A stretch of DNA of 64,000 nt from Apodemus sylvaticus (taxonomy: Eukaryota; Chordata; Mammalia; Rodentia; Muridae): assembly GCF_947179515.1 (NCBI RefSeq), contig NC_067495.1, forward strand, positions 22,598,413 through 22,662,412. Direction: 5' to 3'. Below the pieces are notes generated by a model, which made no database searches, was not told the origin of the DNA, and saw nothing but the letters and a program-made list of their open reading frames with translations. The translations under genes were made by a program, and so were the position numbers. This document shows positions 25,404 to 37,205 of this stretch, in pieces (position 1 is the stretch's first letter; each line of letters opens with the position of its first letter).

Positions 25404-25497
<94 letters not shown>
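25381..25497 (+). repeat. compound (CA)n(TA)n microsatellite
   Basis: About 65 bases of CA with small interruptions run directly into about 50 bases of perfect AT. The AT part is self-complementary and could extrude as a cruciform. Confidence 0.97.
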
Positions 25498-25498
<1 letters not shown>

Positions 25499-25711
25499 CT
25501 AAACACTTATGAGAGGTATATAATATGTTTGTTATTCACAATATCTAAGTTAGAATCTTGAGAGGGAGAAGTGCACTATTTCCATTTTGTCCACCTGAAT
25601 TTTCACTTCATTGGCCAAAAAAAAAGACTCAAATATACCAAAATTTTTAAATGAGGTACCTTAATATGAAAAGGTTACAATTTCTGGGCCTCTATTTAAA
25701 GAGTTCTGAAT

Positions 25712-25791
25712 CACACACACACATACACATGCAAACACACACACACACACAAGCACAGACAGACAGACACAGAGACAGAGACAGAGACAGA
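25712..25791 (+). repeat. compound CA/GACA microsatellite
   Basis: CA units with ATAC and GCAA interruptions, then (AGAC)n and (AGAGAC)n units up to 25791. The Cys/Val-rich minus-strand frame is an artefact. Confidence 0.93.
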
Positions 25792-26849
25792 AGACTACAT
25801 AGCAGAAACACTGACTGGTGAATCACTTTGTAATTTGAGGATAATATAACGATTACTTCAGCTCTTTTTCTTAGGAACATTGCCTGCCTTTCTGTTACTT
25901 GGCTCTCCAGAATTTCAGTGTCTACACCACATCAAAAATTTCTCAGTCAACTCTTTTCAGGTTTACCACAATATGAACAACCAATCAACACACTGTCAAT
26001 AATATTTTTTTTTCTTCTAAGGTTTCGTGTTTTCACATTTTCTTCTAAGCTTAAAAATTATCATAAGCTGCTTCTACCCTTTTGTGTTGAAAACCAAAGC
26101 TTAAATTATCTAGTACTTTAACAAACTTATTTTACTAATACTCTCGCCAAATGTGCCACCCTTTTTAGCACATTCTCCTTTCCTGAGTTGGTGGGGGAAG
26201 GTATACTTAAATTATGAAAATTGGGGGTCTACAAAACCTATGCCATTTTTTTAGCCATGTGGCATGTAGCTGTCCTGGAATCTTTCTCAGCCTAATGATC
26301 TTATCTGTAAAACAATTGTCCTATTAATATCTGCTCAATCAACTAGTCTGTTCAAGAAACACTTTAAGTACCAAAGTGTATGCAATTTTCTTTCAAAAAC
26401 ATTTGTTTTCAGAATTATTTGGCCAAAAAATTCAATGGCTTTAATTACTCTCTAGGAAAACAAACACGCCCCCCCCCAAAAAAAATCACACACAAACAAA
26501 TAAAAACAGTCTCAGATGTCAGCAATTTGTGCCAGACAAGTCTTCCTTCTGATAGCCAGAACAATTCCTTTCTTGCAGTTCAAAACAATACCAGGCCTGC
26601 CTCCCAAAATCTAACTCTATTGTTAGTAATTTAAAACCCATGACTACTGATAAAATTATGACTTCATATATTCTAACTCCTTTGCCCTCTGCCCCTGTTT
26701 ATCCTTGACTACTACTGATCCTCCATCCTTGACATTTCTTTTTGACCTTGCCAAATAAAAGTATATAACTTTCTGCACATCCCATGTTTTGGGAATTAAG
26801 TTAGAAAATGCATAAGAGAAATTGAGTACTTGTCTCTCTGTGTATGCTG

Positions 26850-26858
<9 letters not shown>
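25792..26858. other. unassigned DNA
   Basis: No gene is supported; small frames at 25918-26121 and 26380-26634 lack recognisable features. A poly-C/poly-A stretch lies at 26470-26485. Confidence 0.5.
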
Positions 26859-26903
<45 letters not shown>

Positions 26904-26951
26904 TGCACCTGTGCATGTGTGTGTGTGCGCACGTGTGTGCATGTGTGCATG

Positions 26952-26996
<45 letters not shown>
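26859..26996 (+). repeat. (AC)n then (GT)n self-complementary microsatellite
   Basis: About 20 AC units (26859-26900) are followed by a short mixed spacer and then GT-rich DNA (26912-26996). The two arms are complementary, so one strand can fold on itself. Alternating purine-pyrimidine content also favours Z-DNA. Open frames here on both strands are artefacts. Confidence 0.96.
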
Positions 26997-26998
<2 letters not shown>

Positions 26999-27054
26999 GT
27001 ATGAATACCTTTATGTACACATGTAGGATTCAAAGGCTAAAGTTATGTTTCTTC

Positions 27055-27215
27055 CTTTATTTTCCATATCATTTTTAATTGAAAGAAACATTCATACAAT
27101 ATATTTTGATCATGTATTGTGATTTACCCTCTCCATTTACTCCCAGAGCCTCCTCTAGCTACCCTACTTTATCTCTCTCTGTCTCTGTCTCTCTGTCTCT
27201 GTCTCTCTGTCTCTA

Positions 27216-27263
<48 letters not shown>

Positions 27264-27785
27264 AGAAAAATAAATATACATGCAAAAACTCCACAAACAC
27301 AAAAGTGGAAATCAAAATAAGCAATAAGGAGGAAAAGCCCAAACAATGTAAAATGAGACAAAACCCCACAAAAATAGCATTAAATTTATTCTCTGTTGTT
27401 TAACTACTGCTGACCAAGGGGTCTGACATTAAATGTGGTTAATATACCCAATAAGACTCAGTTAGGAAAAAAAAAAACTGAAAAGAAACCTGCTGCTTTT
27501 CCTTTACCAGCAGGTAACAGTTACAGATAGCTTTTTGTTTAGCAGTGTGATCCCATGTCCACATCCCTCCTCTGAGTCCTGGAACTCTATCTGGACTGAA
27601 CCCTTGTAGGCCTTGTGCATGCTGCCACACAGCCCTCATCAGAAAAGCTTCTTCATGCAGTAGATGGCAAATAACACAAAGACACAGAACATGGCAATGT
27701 GCAGAGAGAGACAGTACTCAATACTACATGAGAGGGAATCTGTCTTCAAGTAAAGATCCTTCTATCACTATCCTAGGAAAATTGT
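27055..27785 (-). mobile_element. old L1 3' UTR fragment, minus strand
   Basis: Read on the minus strand, it ends with 'caaaatatattgtatgaatg' and an A-rich terminus (27055-27115), preceded by GATA/GAGACA repeats and a long AT-rich leader. This resembles the 3' ends of old Lx-class rodent L1s that I recall and parallels the 3' UTR at 5700-7320. The upstream limit near 27785 is uncertain, and so is the exact family (Lx or HAL1-like). Confidence 0.55.
27169..27262 (+). repeat. (CTCTGT)n(CTAT)n microsatellite
   Basis: CTCTGT-type units run into about 13 CTAT units. It lies inside the minus-strand L1 3' UTR, so it grew from that element's purine tract. Confidence 0.95.
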
Positions 27786-28854
27786 GAGTCAATAAAATTC
27801 TAATTAACACTTAACTTATCTCATGTGGTTTCCCATTTGGAAACAATTATATATTCTCTATTGCTGATATTAGCTTATGCTTGCCACGGGTCTCAGCAAA
27901 CCTCACTTTCTAGTTTCAACTATTTTTGCTGGCATTTGAAGTCCCTAGATGAAGATACAGGCATAGAAGTAAAAAGAAATAAATTTATGAATATAAACAT
28001 ATATACAGATATATCTCATGTATATTAACACAAGTATATATACATATATGTAATGTATAGATAGCAAATATGTGAATGTTAAATATATAAACATTTTTAA
28101 AATGGCTTATTTTAAACTGTCAAATATTTTAAGCACTGTCAAATATTATTTTAGGAAAATAATGAATAAAATTCTTGTAGATATATAATCCGTGTAGAAA
28201 ATAATGATATTTTTTCATATCACTGCTCTCTTCTTGTTTAAATTAATTTCTATATATGTATCAAATACATAGACATACTCTTTTAAAAGTGTATTAAATA
28301 TACTAAACATCTAAAAATTTATATTTTCAATCTATACATTAAATATATGTGAAATATCTAGTCCTTTTCTGTTACAGTGCCAGAGTATATTAAACTCCTA
28401 ACTGATGAAAATACATCAAAAAATCATAAAATTTTTAAATAAGAGAAGTAACACACACTAGTGAAATGAATCCATGTATTTAAGCCAAATCAATCTAGAT
28501 TTTTTTATGACTTACTATGTAATATTTAAGGAGATTAAGTCCACTAACACCAAAACTTGTATAGAATAGTTAATTATTATCTCTTTACATATTATGAATT
28601 CTTAAATGTGCCACAACTTCTCCAAAAACCGTTTCCCTTCTTATTATTATACAAGGGCTATTTATAAATTCTTTCTTTCCCCAAAATGCCAAAATAAGAC
28701 TTTGAACAAAGTAGACATTCAATAAATGTTTGCTGAGTAAATCAATGTCTTCAAAATCACTTGGCAGTGTCTGTTGTATACTTTTCTTCACACTGAAAAG
28801 TCCTCCAAATCAATCGAATTTATAATCTGCATTCACTTAAGACTTGTGCCTTAT
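27786..28854. other. unassigned very AT-rich DNA
   Basis: No gene is seen. Around 28688-28745, 'cattcaataaatgtttgctga' looks like the 3' end of an ancient L2 or MIR element. Confidence 0.5.
28688..28745 (+). repeat. L2/MIR 3'-end fragment
   Basis: 'acattcaataaatgtttgct' followed by 'gagtaaatcaatg' matches the characteristic end of mammalian L2 (and, less closely, MIR). It is short, so family choice is open. Confidence 0.45.
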
Positions 28855-29000
28855 TTAAAACAAAGCTTTGGGGATGGCTCTGGTCTCCATTTGTGCCTCA
28901 GAACTAAGGCTGTCCCCAGACCTCTGAACCCAAATCTTGTGTGGAAAGACCTGGTTGCCATGAACTGACCCAACCAGGGGAGTCACGACTGAGGGAAAAC

Positions 29001-29490
29001 CAGGGCTTTGGTATTCAGGAAGGCACAGGTGCGGCGAGGTAATGACAGACAGACACACCAAAGAGCAGTTTGAATCTGCTTCAACTTTACTTTTTAGTCA
29101 GGCATATTTATAGAATATTGAGGAACAGATTGAGGTTGGCACACCTCCAGAAACACTCAAACAATTGTTAAACAAGGTACATTTCCATCTTAATTAGAAC
29201 AGCAAGTAGACATGACATGATGCCCACAGGAACTGTTGCTCTATGAACCATAATCAAAAGCAGTCTTAGGTCATAAACCTTAGACACATGGTGTTCGAGT
29301 CTAACTCGTGGTTTAATAATCAACAGGAGAACCTGGGCCTTCAGACCAATTTGTATGCCATAAGTCTTCTTCTGCCATCTGAAGTCAAAATGCGTTAAGA
29401 ATTAGCACATATTCATTACAAGAGCTTTCTATACTGCCCTGGACAGCAAACACCGAGGTGGTCTGGCTCAAGCTAATCTATGTCTATAAT
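29001..29490 (-). mobile_element. possible LTR of an endogenous retrovirus
   Basis: Read on the minus strand there is a TATA-like box (TATAAATA, 29105-29112) followed about 15-20 bases later by an AGTAAA polyadenylation-like signal (29086-29091). Downstream comes a T/C-rich stretch, 'tctgtctgtcattacctcg', like a U5 region. Ends and a short target duplication could not be placed. A minus-strand 92-codon frame at 29529-29807 lies upstream and might be internal retroviral sequence, but I cannot identify it. Confidence 0.35.
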
Positions 29491-30520
29491 CTAAAAAATA
29501 TTATAGAACCTTATACCCTTCAATGCTTTTATCCATCTATTACCTTCTTATCATAAGTACATGTATAAAGCAATAGCTCATCAGTAGTCCTATACTTTTT
29601 CATATTGTATTCTTCCTGCTCCAAACTATTCATAACATTCCCTAATGTCTCTGTTCTTTGTACATTACTTTTGCTAAGGGTAGTGATAAAGATGGACCCT
29701 GATGAAAAGCATTCCAAGATTTCTTTTTCACTAAGGTTCAACATGAGTTCATTGAGCTTAGGACTGGAAGCAGTAGGTGTAATCGCCACCTCCTCTTTTC
29801 TTTCCACCGGAATACCAAGTTCTCCTTATCAATTAACCAGCTTGTAGGCTGGGATTGTGCTGTATAAAATATTAAGAATAGGAAGAAGAAAGACACAGTG
29901 CAGAACCCATAACCCAGGAAGTGAAATATCCTTGGAGTACATCGAGGCCCTTTCTAAGGCCAAAGGTGGGCACACCGCCAGGGACCTCCAGGGAGCCTAG
30001 CCCCAAGGGGAATTTTTCTCCCATCCACTTTAATGATGTACTGTCATGTCACACAGACAACAGTGGAGTTGGTGTGGCACCTGGTCTCCCAGGAGCTCTC
30101 TTACTCCTCAGCCTAGAGGTGATATCACCATTTTTGCTCCAATAAGATTCCAAAGAGGGACTTGGTAGTAGCACATGGGACATAGGAACCATGGAGCAGC
30201 CAGGGACAGGATCTTTCCTGTTTACATCTGTGCCCCAGAGCTAAGACTATCCCACAGCCCTCCATAGCCAAATCCCACCCAGAGAGAGGTGGTATCTCAG
30301 GAGTGCTGACTCGCGTAAGATCACAGGCTCACAGGAAGGACCAGCCCAGTCAGAGTCATCAAGACCAACTAACACCAGAGGTGAGAGGTAAGGACAAGAA
30401 CCTGAGCAACAGAAACCAAGGCTACTTGTCATCATCAGAACCCATTTCTTACACCACAGCAAGTCCGGGATATACCAATACACTAGAAAAGTAATATTTA
30501 GATTTAAAATCACATCTCAT

Positions 30521-33403
30521 ATAACAACGGAAACTGAGGAAATCCAAAAAATCATCAGATCCTACTACAAGAGCCTGTACTCAACACAACTGGAGAATCT
30601 GGAGGAAATGGACAATTTCCTTGACAGATACCAAATACCAAAATTAAATCAGGACCAACTAGACCATCTAAACAGTCCCATAATGCCTAAAGAAATAGAA
30701 GGAGTCATAGAAAGTCTTCCAACCAAAAAAAGCACAGGACCAGATGGTTTCAGTGCAGAATTCTATCAGACCTTCAAAGAAGAGTTAACACCAATACTCT
30801 TCAAACTATTCCACAAAATAGAAACAGAAGGAACACTACCCAATTCCTTCTACGAAGCCACAATTACGCTGATACCAAAGCCACACAAAGATCCAACAAA
30901 GAAAGAGTACTTCAGACCAATTTCCCTTATGAACATCGATGCAAAAATACTCAATAAAATTCTTGCGAACCGAATCCAAGAACACATCAAAACGATCATC
31001 CACCATGATCAAGTAGGCTTTATCCCGGGAATGCAGGGTTGGTTCAATATACGGAAATCCATCAATGCAATCCACTACATAAACAAACTCAAAGAACAAA
31101 ACCACATGGTCATTTCATTGGATGCTGAAAAAGCATTTGACAAAATTCAGCATCCTTTCATGCTTAAAGTCTTGGAGAGAACAGGAATTCCAGGCCCATA
31201 CCTAAACATAGTAAAAGCAATATACAGCAAAGCGGTAGCCAGCATCAAACTAAATGGAGAGAAACTTGAAGCAATCCCACTGAAATCAGGGACTAGACAA
31301 GGCTGCCCTCTTTCTCCTTATCTTTTCAATATTGTACTTGAGGTACTAGCTCGGGCAATTCAACAACATAAGGAGGTCAAAGGGATACAAATTGGAAAGG
31401 AAGAAGTCAAACTATCATTATTTGCAGACGACATGATAGTCTACCTAAGTGACCCAAAAAACTCCACTAGAGAGCTCCTACAGCTGATAAACAACTTCAG
31501 CAAAGTGGCAGGTTATAAAATCAACACAAGCAAATCAGTGGCCTTCCTATACTCAAAGGATAAGCAGGCTGAGAAAGAAATTAGGGAAATGACCCCCTTC
31601 ACAATAGCCACAAACAGTATAAAGTATCTTGGGATGACTCTTACCAAACATGTGAAAGATGTGTATGACAAGAACTTCAAGACTCTGAAGAAGGAAATGG
31701 AAGAAGACCTCAAAAATGGGAAAACCTCCCATGCTCATGGATTGGTAGAATCAATATAGTTAAAATGGCCATTTTGCCAAAAGCAATATACTGATTCAAT
31801 GCAATACCCATCAAAATCCCAACTCAATTCTTCACAGAGTTAGAAAGATCAATTATCAAATTCATCTGGAACAACAAAAAACCCAGGATAGCTAAAACTA
31901 TTCTCAGCAACAAAAGAAATTCTGGGGGAATCAGTATCCCTAACCTCAAGCAATACTACAGAGCAATGGTGTTAAAAAACTGCATGGTATTGGTACAGTG
32001 ACAGGCAGGCAGATCAATGGAACAGGATTGAAGATTCAGAAATGAACCCACACACCTATGGCCACTTGATCCTCGACAAAGAGGCTGAAAACATCCAATG
32101 GAAAAAAGATAGCCTTTTCAACAAATGGTGCTGGTTCAACTGGAGGTCAGCATGCAGAAGAATGCCAAATGATCCATTCTTGTCTCCTTGTACTAAGCTC
32201 AAATCCAAATGGATCAAGGACCTCCACATAAAGCCAGACACTCTGAAGCTAATAAAAAAGAAACTGGGGAAGACCCTTGAGGACATCGGTACAGGGAGAA
32301 AGTTTCTGAACAGAACACCAATATCGTATGCTCTAAGAGCAAGAATTGACAAATGGGACCTCATAAAATTACAAAGTTTCTGTAAGGCAAAGGACACCAT
32401 CAAGAGGACAAATCGGCAACCAACACATTGGGAAAAGATCTTCACCAATCCTACATCAGATAGAGGGCTAATATCCAATATATATAAAGAACTCAAGAAG
32501 TTAGACTCCAGAAAACCAAACAACCCTATTAAAAAATGGGGTACAGAGTTAAACAAAGAATTCTCACCTGAAGAACTTCGGATGGCGGAGAAGCATCTTA
32601 AAAAATGCTCAGTTTCATTAGTCATTAGGGAAATGCAAATCAAAACAACCCTGAGATTTCATCTTACACCAGTCAGAATGGCTAAGATTAAAAATTCAGG
32701 AGACAGCAGGTGTTGGAGAGGGTGTGGAGAAAGAGGAACACTCCTCCACTGCTGGTGGGGTTGCAAATTGGTACAACCACTCTGGAAAGCAATCTGGCGG
32801 TTCCTCCGAAAACTGGGCACCTCACTTCCAGAAGATCCTGCTATACCACTCCTGGGCATATACCCAGAGGATTCCCCACCATGTAATAAGGATACATGCT
32901 CTACTATGTTCATAGCAGCCCTATTTATAATTGCCAGATGCTGGAAAGAACCCAGGTATCCCTCAACAGAAGAGTGGATGCAAAAAATGTGGTATATCTA
33001 CACAATGGAGTACTATTCAGCCATTAGAAACAATGAATTCATGAAATTCTTAGGCAAATGGATGGAGCTAGAGAACATCATACTAAGTGAGGTAACCCAG
33101 ACTCAAAAGGTGACTCATGGTATGCACTCACTAATACGTGGATATTAACCTAGAAAACTGGAATACCCAAAACATAATCCACACATCAAATGAGATACAA
33201 GAAGAAAGGAGGAGTGGCCCCTGGTTCTGGAAAGACTCAGTGAAGCAGTATTCGACAAAACCAGAACGGGGTGTGGGAAGGGGTGGGTGGGAGGACAGGG
33301 GAAGGGAAGGGGGCTTACGGGACTTTTGGGGAGTGGGGGGCTAGAAAAGGGGAAATCATTTGAAATGTAAATAAATTATATCGAATAAAAAAAATTAAAA
33401 AAA
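30521..33403 (+). mobile_element. young L1 (first part of a composite insertion)
   Basis: The copy is 5' truncated: it starts within ORF2 at sequence matching 43862 of the full-length L1 and runs to a 3' UTR of the 'aaattatatcgaataaaa' type. It is preceded by aaaatcacatctca (30506-30519). No matching duplication follows its own A-tail. The match, with one mismatch, is found only after the next L1 piece (34228-34241), so both pieces seem to have arrived together. Confidence 0.88.
30608..33148 (+). pseudogene. L1 ORF2 fragment in the composite insertion
   Basis: Reverse transcriptase open for 383 codons (30608-31759), including the SGTRQGCPLSP and FADDM blocks. It is broken by the same one-base deletion (A-run 31712-31716) and the same TGA (31792-31794) as the copy at 14113. 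An extra A near 31972-31978 shifts frame again. The C-terminal 368 codons (32042-33148), including the CX3CX7HX4C motif, remain open to the normal stop. Confidence 0.9.
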
Positions 33404-33420
33404 AAGGTGTGCACAACCAC

Positions 33421-34227
33421 AAAAAAAAAATGCTCAACTTCATTAGTCATTAGGGAAATGCAAATCAAAACAACCCTGAGATTTCACCTTATACCAGTCA
33501 GAATGGCTAAGATTAAAAACTCAGGAGACAGCAGGTGTTGGAGAGGATGTGGAGAAAGAGGAACACTCCTCCACTGCTGGTGGGGTTGCAAATTGGTACA
33601 ACCACTCTGGAAATCAGTCTGGTGGTTCCTCCGAAAACTGGGCACCTCACTTCCAGAAGATCCTGCTATACCACTCCTGGGCATATACCCAGAGGATTCC
33701 CCACCATGTAATAAGGATACATGCTCTACTACGTTCATAGCAGCCCTATTTATAATTGCCAGATCCTGGAAAGAACCCAGGTATCCCTCAATAGAAGAGT
33801 GGATGCAAAAAATGTGGTATATCTACACAATGGAGTACTATTCAGCCATTAGAAACAATGAATTCATGAAATTCTTAGGCAAATGGATGGAGCTAGAAAA
33901 CATCATACTAAGTGAGGTAACCCAGACTCAAAAGGTGACTCATGGTATGCACTCACTAATAAGTGGATATTAACCTAGAAAACTGGAATACCCCAAACAT
34001 AATCCATACATCAAATGAGGTACAAGAAGAAAGGAGAAGTGGCCCCTTGTTCTGGAAAGACTCAGTGAAGAAGTATTGGGCAAAACCAGAACGGGGAAGT
34101 GGGAAGGGGTGGGTGGGAGGACAGGGGGAGAGAAGAGGGCTTATGGGACTTTCGGGGAGTGGGGGGCTAGAAAAGGAGAAATCATTTGAAATGTAAATAA
34201 AAAATATATCGAATAAAAAAAATAAAT
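33421..34227 (+). mobile_element. L1 3' tail, second part of the composite insertion
   Basis: Starts after 'ggtgtgcacaaccac' (33404-33418) and an A-run with the last part of ORF2 (open 33407-33973), then a 3' UTR of the other subtype ('cttatggg...aaaaaatatatcg'). Its A-tail is followed by the right-hand target duplication aaaatcatatctca (34228-34241). It has no duplication of its own on the left. Confidence 0.85.
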
Positions 34228-34753
34228 AAAATCATATCTCACAATGATGATAGAAGACATTAAGAAGGACATAAATAAATTCATAAATAACAGGTAAACA
34301 AGTAGAAGTCCTTACAGAGGAAACACAAAAATCCCTTAAAGAATTACAGGAAAACACAACCAAACAGGTGAAGGAATTGAGCAAAAATGTACATGATCTA
34401 AAACTGAAATAGAAACAAGAAAGAAATCACAAAAGGAGACAACCCTGGATACAGGAAACCTAGGAAACAGAACAGCAATCATAGAAACAAATATCACCAA
34501 TCAAATACAAGAGATAGAAGATACAATTTCAGGTGCAGAAGATACCATAGAAAACATTGAAACAACAGTCAAAGAAAATGCAAGATTCAAAAAGCTTTAA
34601 ACCAAACATCCAGGAAATCCAGGGCGCAATGAGAAGACTAAACCTAAGAATGATGGGTAGAGAAGAGAGGGAAGATTTCCAACTTAAAGGGCCAGTAAAT
34701 ATCTTCAACAAAATTATAGAAGAAAACTTCCCTAACCTAAAGAAACAGATGCC

Positions 34754-34895
34754 CGCTGGTCAGTAGTGCCGCACGCCCTTAATCCCAGCACTTGGGAGGC
34801 AGAGGCAAGTGGGTTTCTGAATTTGAGGCCAGCCTGGTCTACAGAGTAAGTTCCAGGACAGCCTGAGCTACACAGATAAACCATGTCTCGAAAAA

Positions 34896-34957
<62 letters not shown>
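34754..34957 (+). mobile_element. B1 SINE with (GA)n tail inside L1 'A'
   Basis: A forward B1 body (34754-34899) from a 'gcacgcccttaatcccagca' head to 'catgtctcgaaaaac', then about 29 GA units replacing the usual A-tail. L1 ORF1 sequence continues on both sides ('agatgccc' before, 'cccatgagcatataag' after). Only a few bases can be read as a target duplication. Confidence 0.9.
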
Positions 34958-34959
<2 letters not shown>

Positions 34960-35975
34960 CATGAGCATATAAGAAGGCTACAGAACTCCAAATACAAAAG
35001 AAATTCCTCATGTCACATAATAGTCCAAACACCAAAAGTGAAAAACAAAGAAAGAATATTAAAAGCAGTAAGAGAAAAAGGTCAAATAACAAAAAAAGTT
35101 AGACCTATAAGAATTACACCAGACTGCTCATCAGAGACTCTAAAAGCCAGAAGATCCTGGGCAGATGTCATACAGACCCTAAAAGAACACTAATTCCAGC
35201 CCAAGCTACTATACCCAGCAAAACTTTCAATTACCATAGATGGGGAAACCAAGATATTCTGTGACAAAACCAAATTTACACAATATCTCTCCACAAATAT
35301 AGCCCAACAAAGGATAATAGATGGAAAACTACAACACAAGGAGGGAAACTATACCCTAGAAAAAGCAGGAAAATAATCTTTCAATAAACCTAAAAGAAGA
35401 TAGTTACACAAACCTAACTCTACCTCTAACAACAAATATAACAGGAAGCAACAATTACTCTCCCTTAATATTTCATAACACCAATGAAAAGACATAGACG
35501 ATCAGACTGGATAAACAAACAGGACCCAGCATTTTGCTAAGTACAACAAACACACCTCAGGTCAAAAACATACACTACCCCAAAGTAAAAGGCTGGGGAA
35601 ATAATTTCCAAGGTAATGGTCCCAAAAAACAAGCTTGAGTAGCCATTCAAATATGGAAGAAAATTGACTTTCAACAAAGAGTTATCAAAAAAAAAAAGGA
35701 CGCATAATACTCATTAAAAGAAAAATCTACGGAGATGAACTCTCAATTCTGAACATCTATACTCCAAATGCAAAGGTACCCATATTCATAAAAGAAACCT
35801 TACTAAAGCTCAAACCACACAATGTACCTCACACAATAATAGTAAGAGATTTCAACACCACACTCTCATCAATGGACAGATTAGGGAAACAGAAACTAAA
35901 CAGAGTCACAGTGAAACTAACAGAAGCTATGAATCAAATGGATTTAACAGATATCTATAGAATATTTCATTCTAA

Positions 35976-36041
35976 TATATGTGTGTGTGTGTGTGTATGT
36001 GTGGTGTGTGTGTAGATGTATAAGGTATATATATATATATA
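35976..36041 (+). repeat. (GT)n/(AT)n microsatellite inside ORF2 remnant
   Basis: GT-rich then AT-rich simple repeats replace about 25 bases of normal ORF2 sequence, which resumes at 'ccttcttctcagcacc'. Confidence 0.9.
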
Positions 36042-37205
36042 CCTTCTTCTCAGCACCTTGGTACCTTTTACCAAAACTGACCATACAATGGGACACAAAA
36101 CAGGCCTCAACATATACAAGAAGATTGAAAATATCACAGGCATCCTATCAGATGACCACACCTTAAGGTTGATCTTCAATAACAACAAAAACAACAGAAA
36201 TGCCGCAAACACAAGAAAGCTCAATACTACTCTACTCAATGATAACTTGGTCAAGGAAGAAATAAAGAATCAAATTAGACTTTTTAGAATTTAATGAAAC
36301 TGAAGGCACAACATACCCAAACTTCTGGGACACAATGAAAGCAGCACTAAAAGGAAAGCTCATAGATCTGAGTACTTCCAAAAAAAATAGAGATAGCATG
36401 CACTAGCATCTTGACAGCACATGTGAAAGCTTTAGAACAAAGAGAAGAAAATACATTCAAGAAGAGTAAATGGCAGAAAATATTCAAACTCAGGGCTGAA
36501 ATCAAACAAATAGAAACAAAAAGAACTATGCAAACAATCAACAAAACCAGCAGCTGGTACTTTGAGAAAATCAATAAGATAGATAAACCTATAGCCAGAC
36601 TAACCAGAGGGCACACACACAGTATCCAAATTAACAGAATCAGAAACAAAAAAAGAGATATAACAAGAAAAACTTAGGAAATTAAAAATATCATCAGATC
36701 CTGCTAGAAAAGCCTATACTCAACAAAACTGGAAAATCTGGATGAAATGGAAAATTTTCTACACCAAGTACCAAAGTTAAATTAGAATCAGATAAATCAT
36801 CTAAACAGTCCCATAACCCCTAAAGAAATAGAAGGAGTCTCCCAACAACAACAATAAAAAAGCCTAGGGCCAGATAGATTTAGAGCAGAATTCTATCAGA
36901 CCCTCACAGAAGAGAATTCCACAAACTAGAAACCAAAAAAATACTGCCCAATACATTCTATGAAGCCACAATTACACCTAAACCACACAAAGACCCTATA
37001 AAGAAATAGAATTAATTTTACTTATGAATATCGATGAAAAATACTCAATAAAATTCTCACAAATCCAATCCAATAACACATCAAAACGATCATTCACCAT
37101 GATCAAGTAAGCTTCATCCCAAGGAATGCAGGGATGGCTCAATATATGGAAATCCATCAATGCTATCCACTACATAAACAAACTCAAAGAAAAAAACACA
37201 TGGTC

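Larger units (their letters stand above)
30387..35376 (+). pseudogene. L1 'A' ORF1 remnant, split by insertion
   Basis: The N-terminal block ('cacagcaagtccggga') at 30387-30520 continues at 34242 after the composite insertion and runs through the coiled coil, the RNA-binding domain and a stop at 35374-35376. The start codon region is altered and several frameshifts are visible. A B1 is inserted at 34754. Confidence 0.75.

Noticed and set aside
26656..27078. Thr/His- and Cys/Val-rich frames on both strands
   Set aside because: Translation of the AC/GT microsatellite, not a protein.
29529..29807. 92-codon minus-strand frame as a host exon
   Set aside because: It lies between L1- and LTR-like segments and has no recognisable domain or splice signals, so I left it as unidentified rather than calling a gene.
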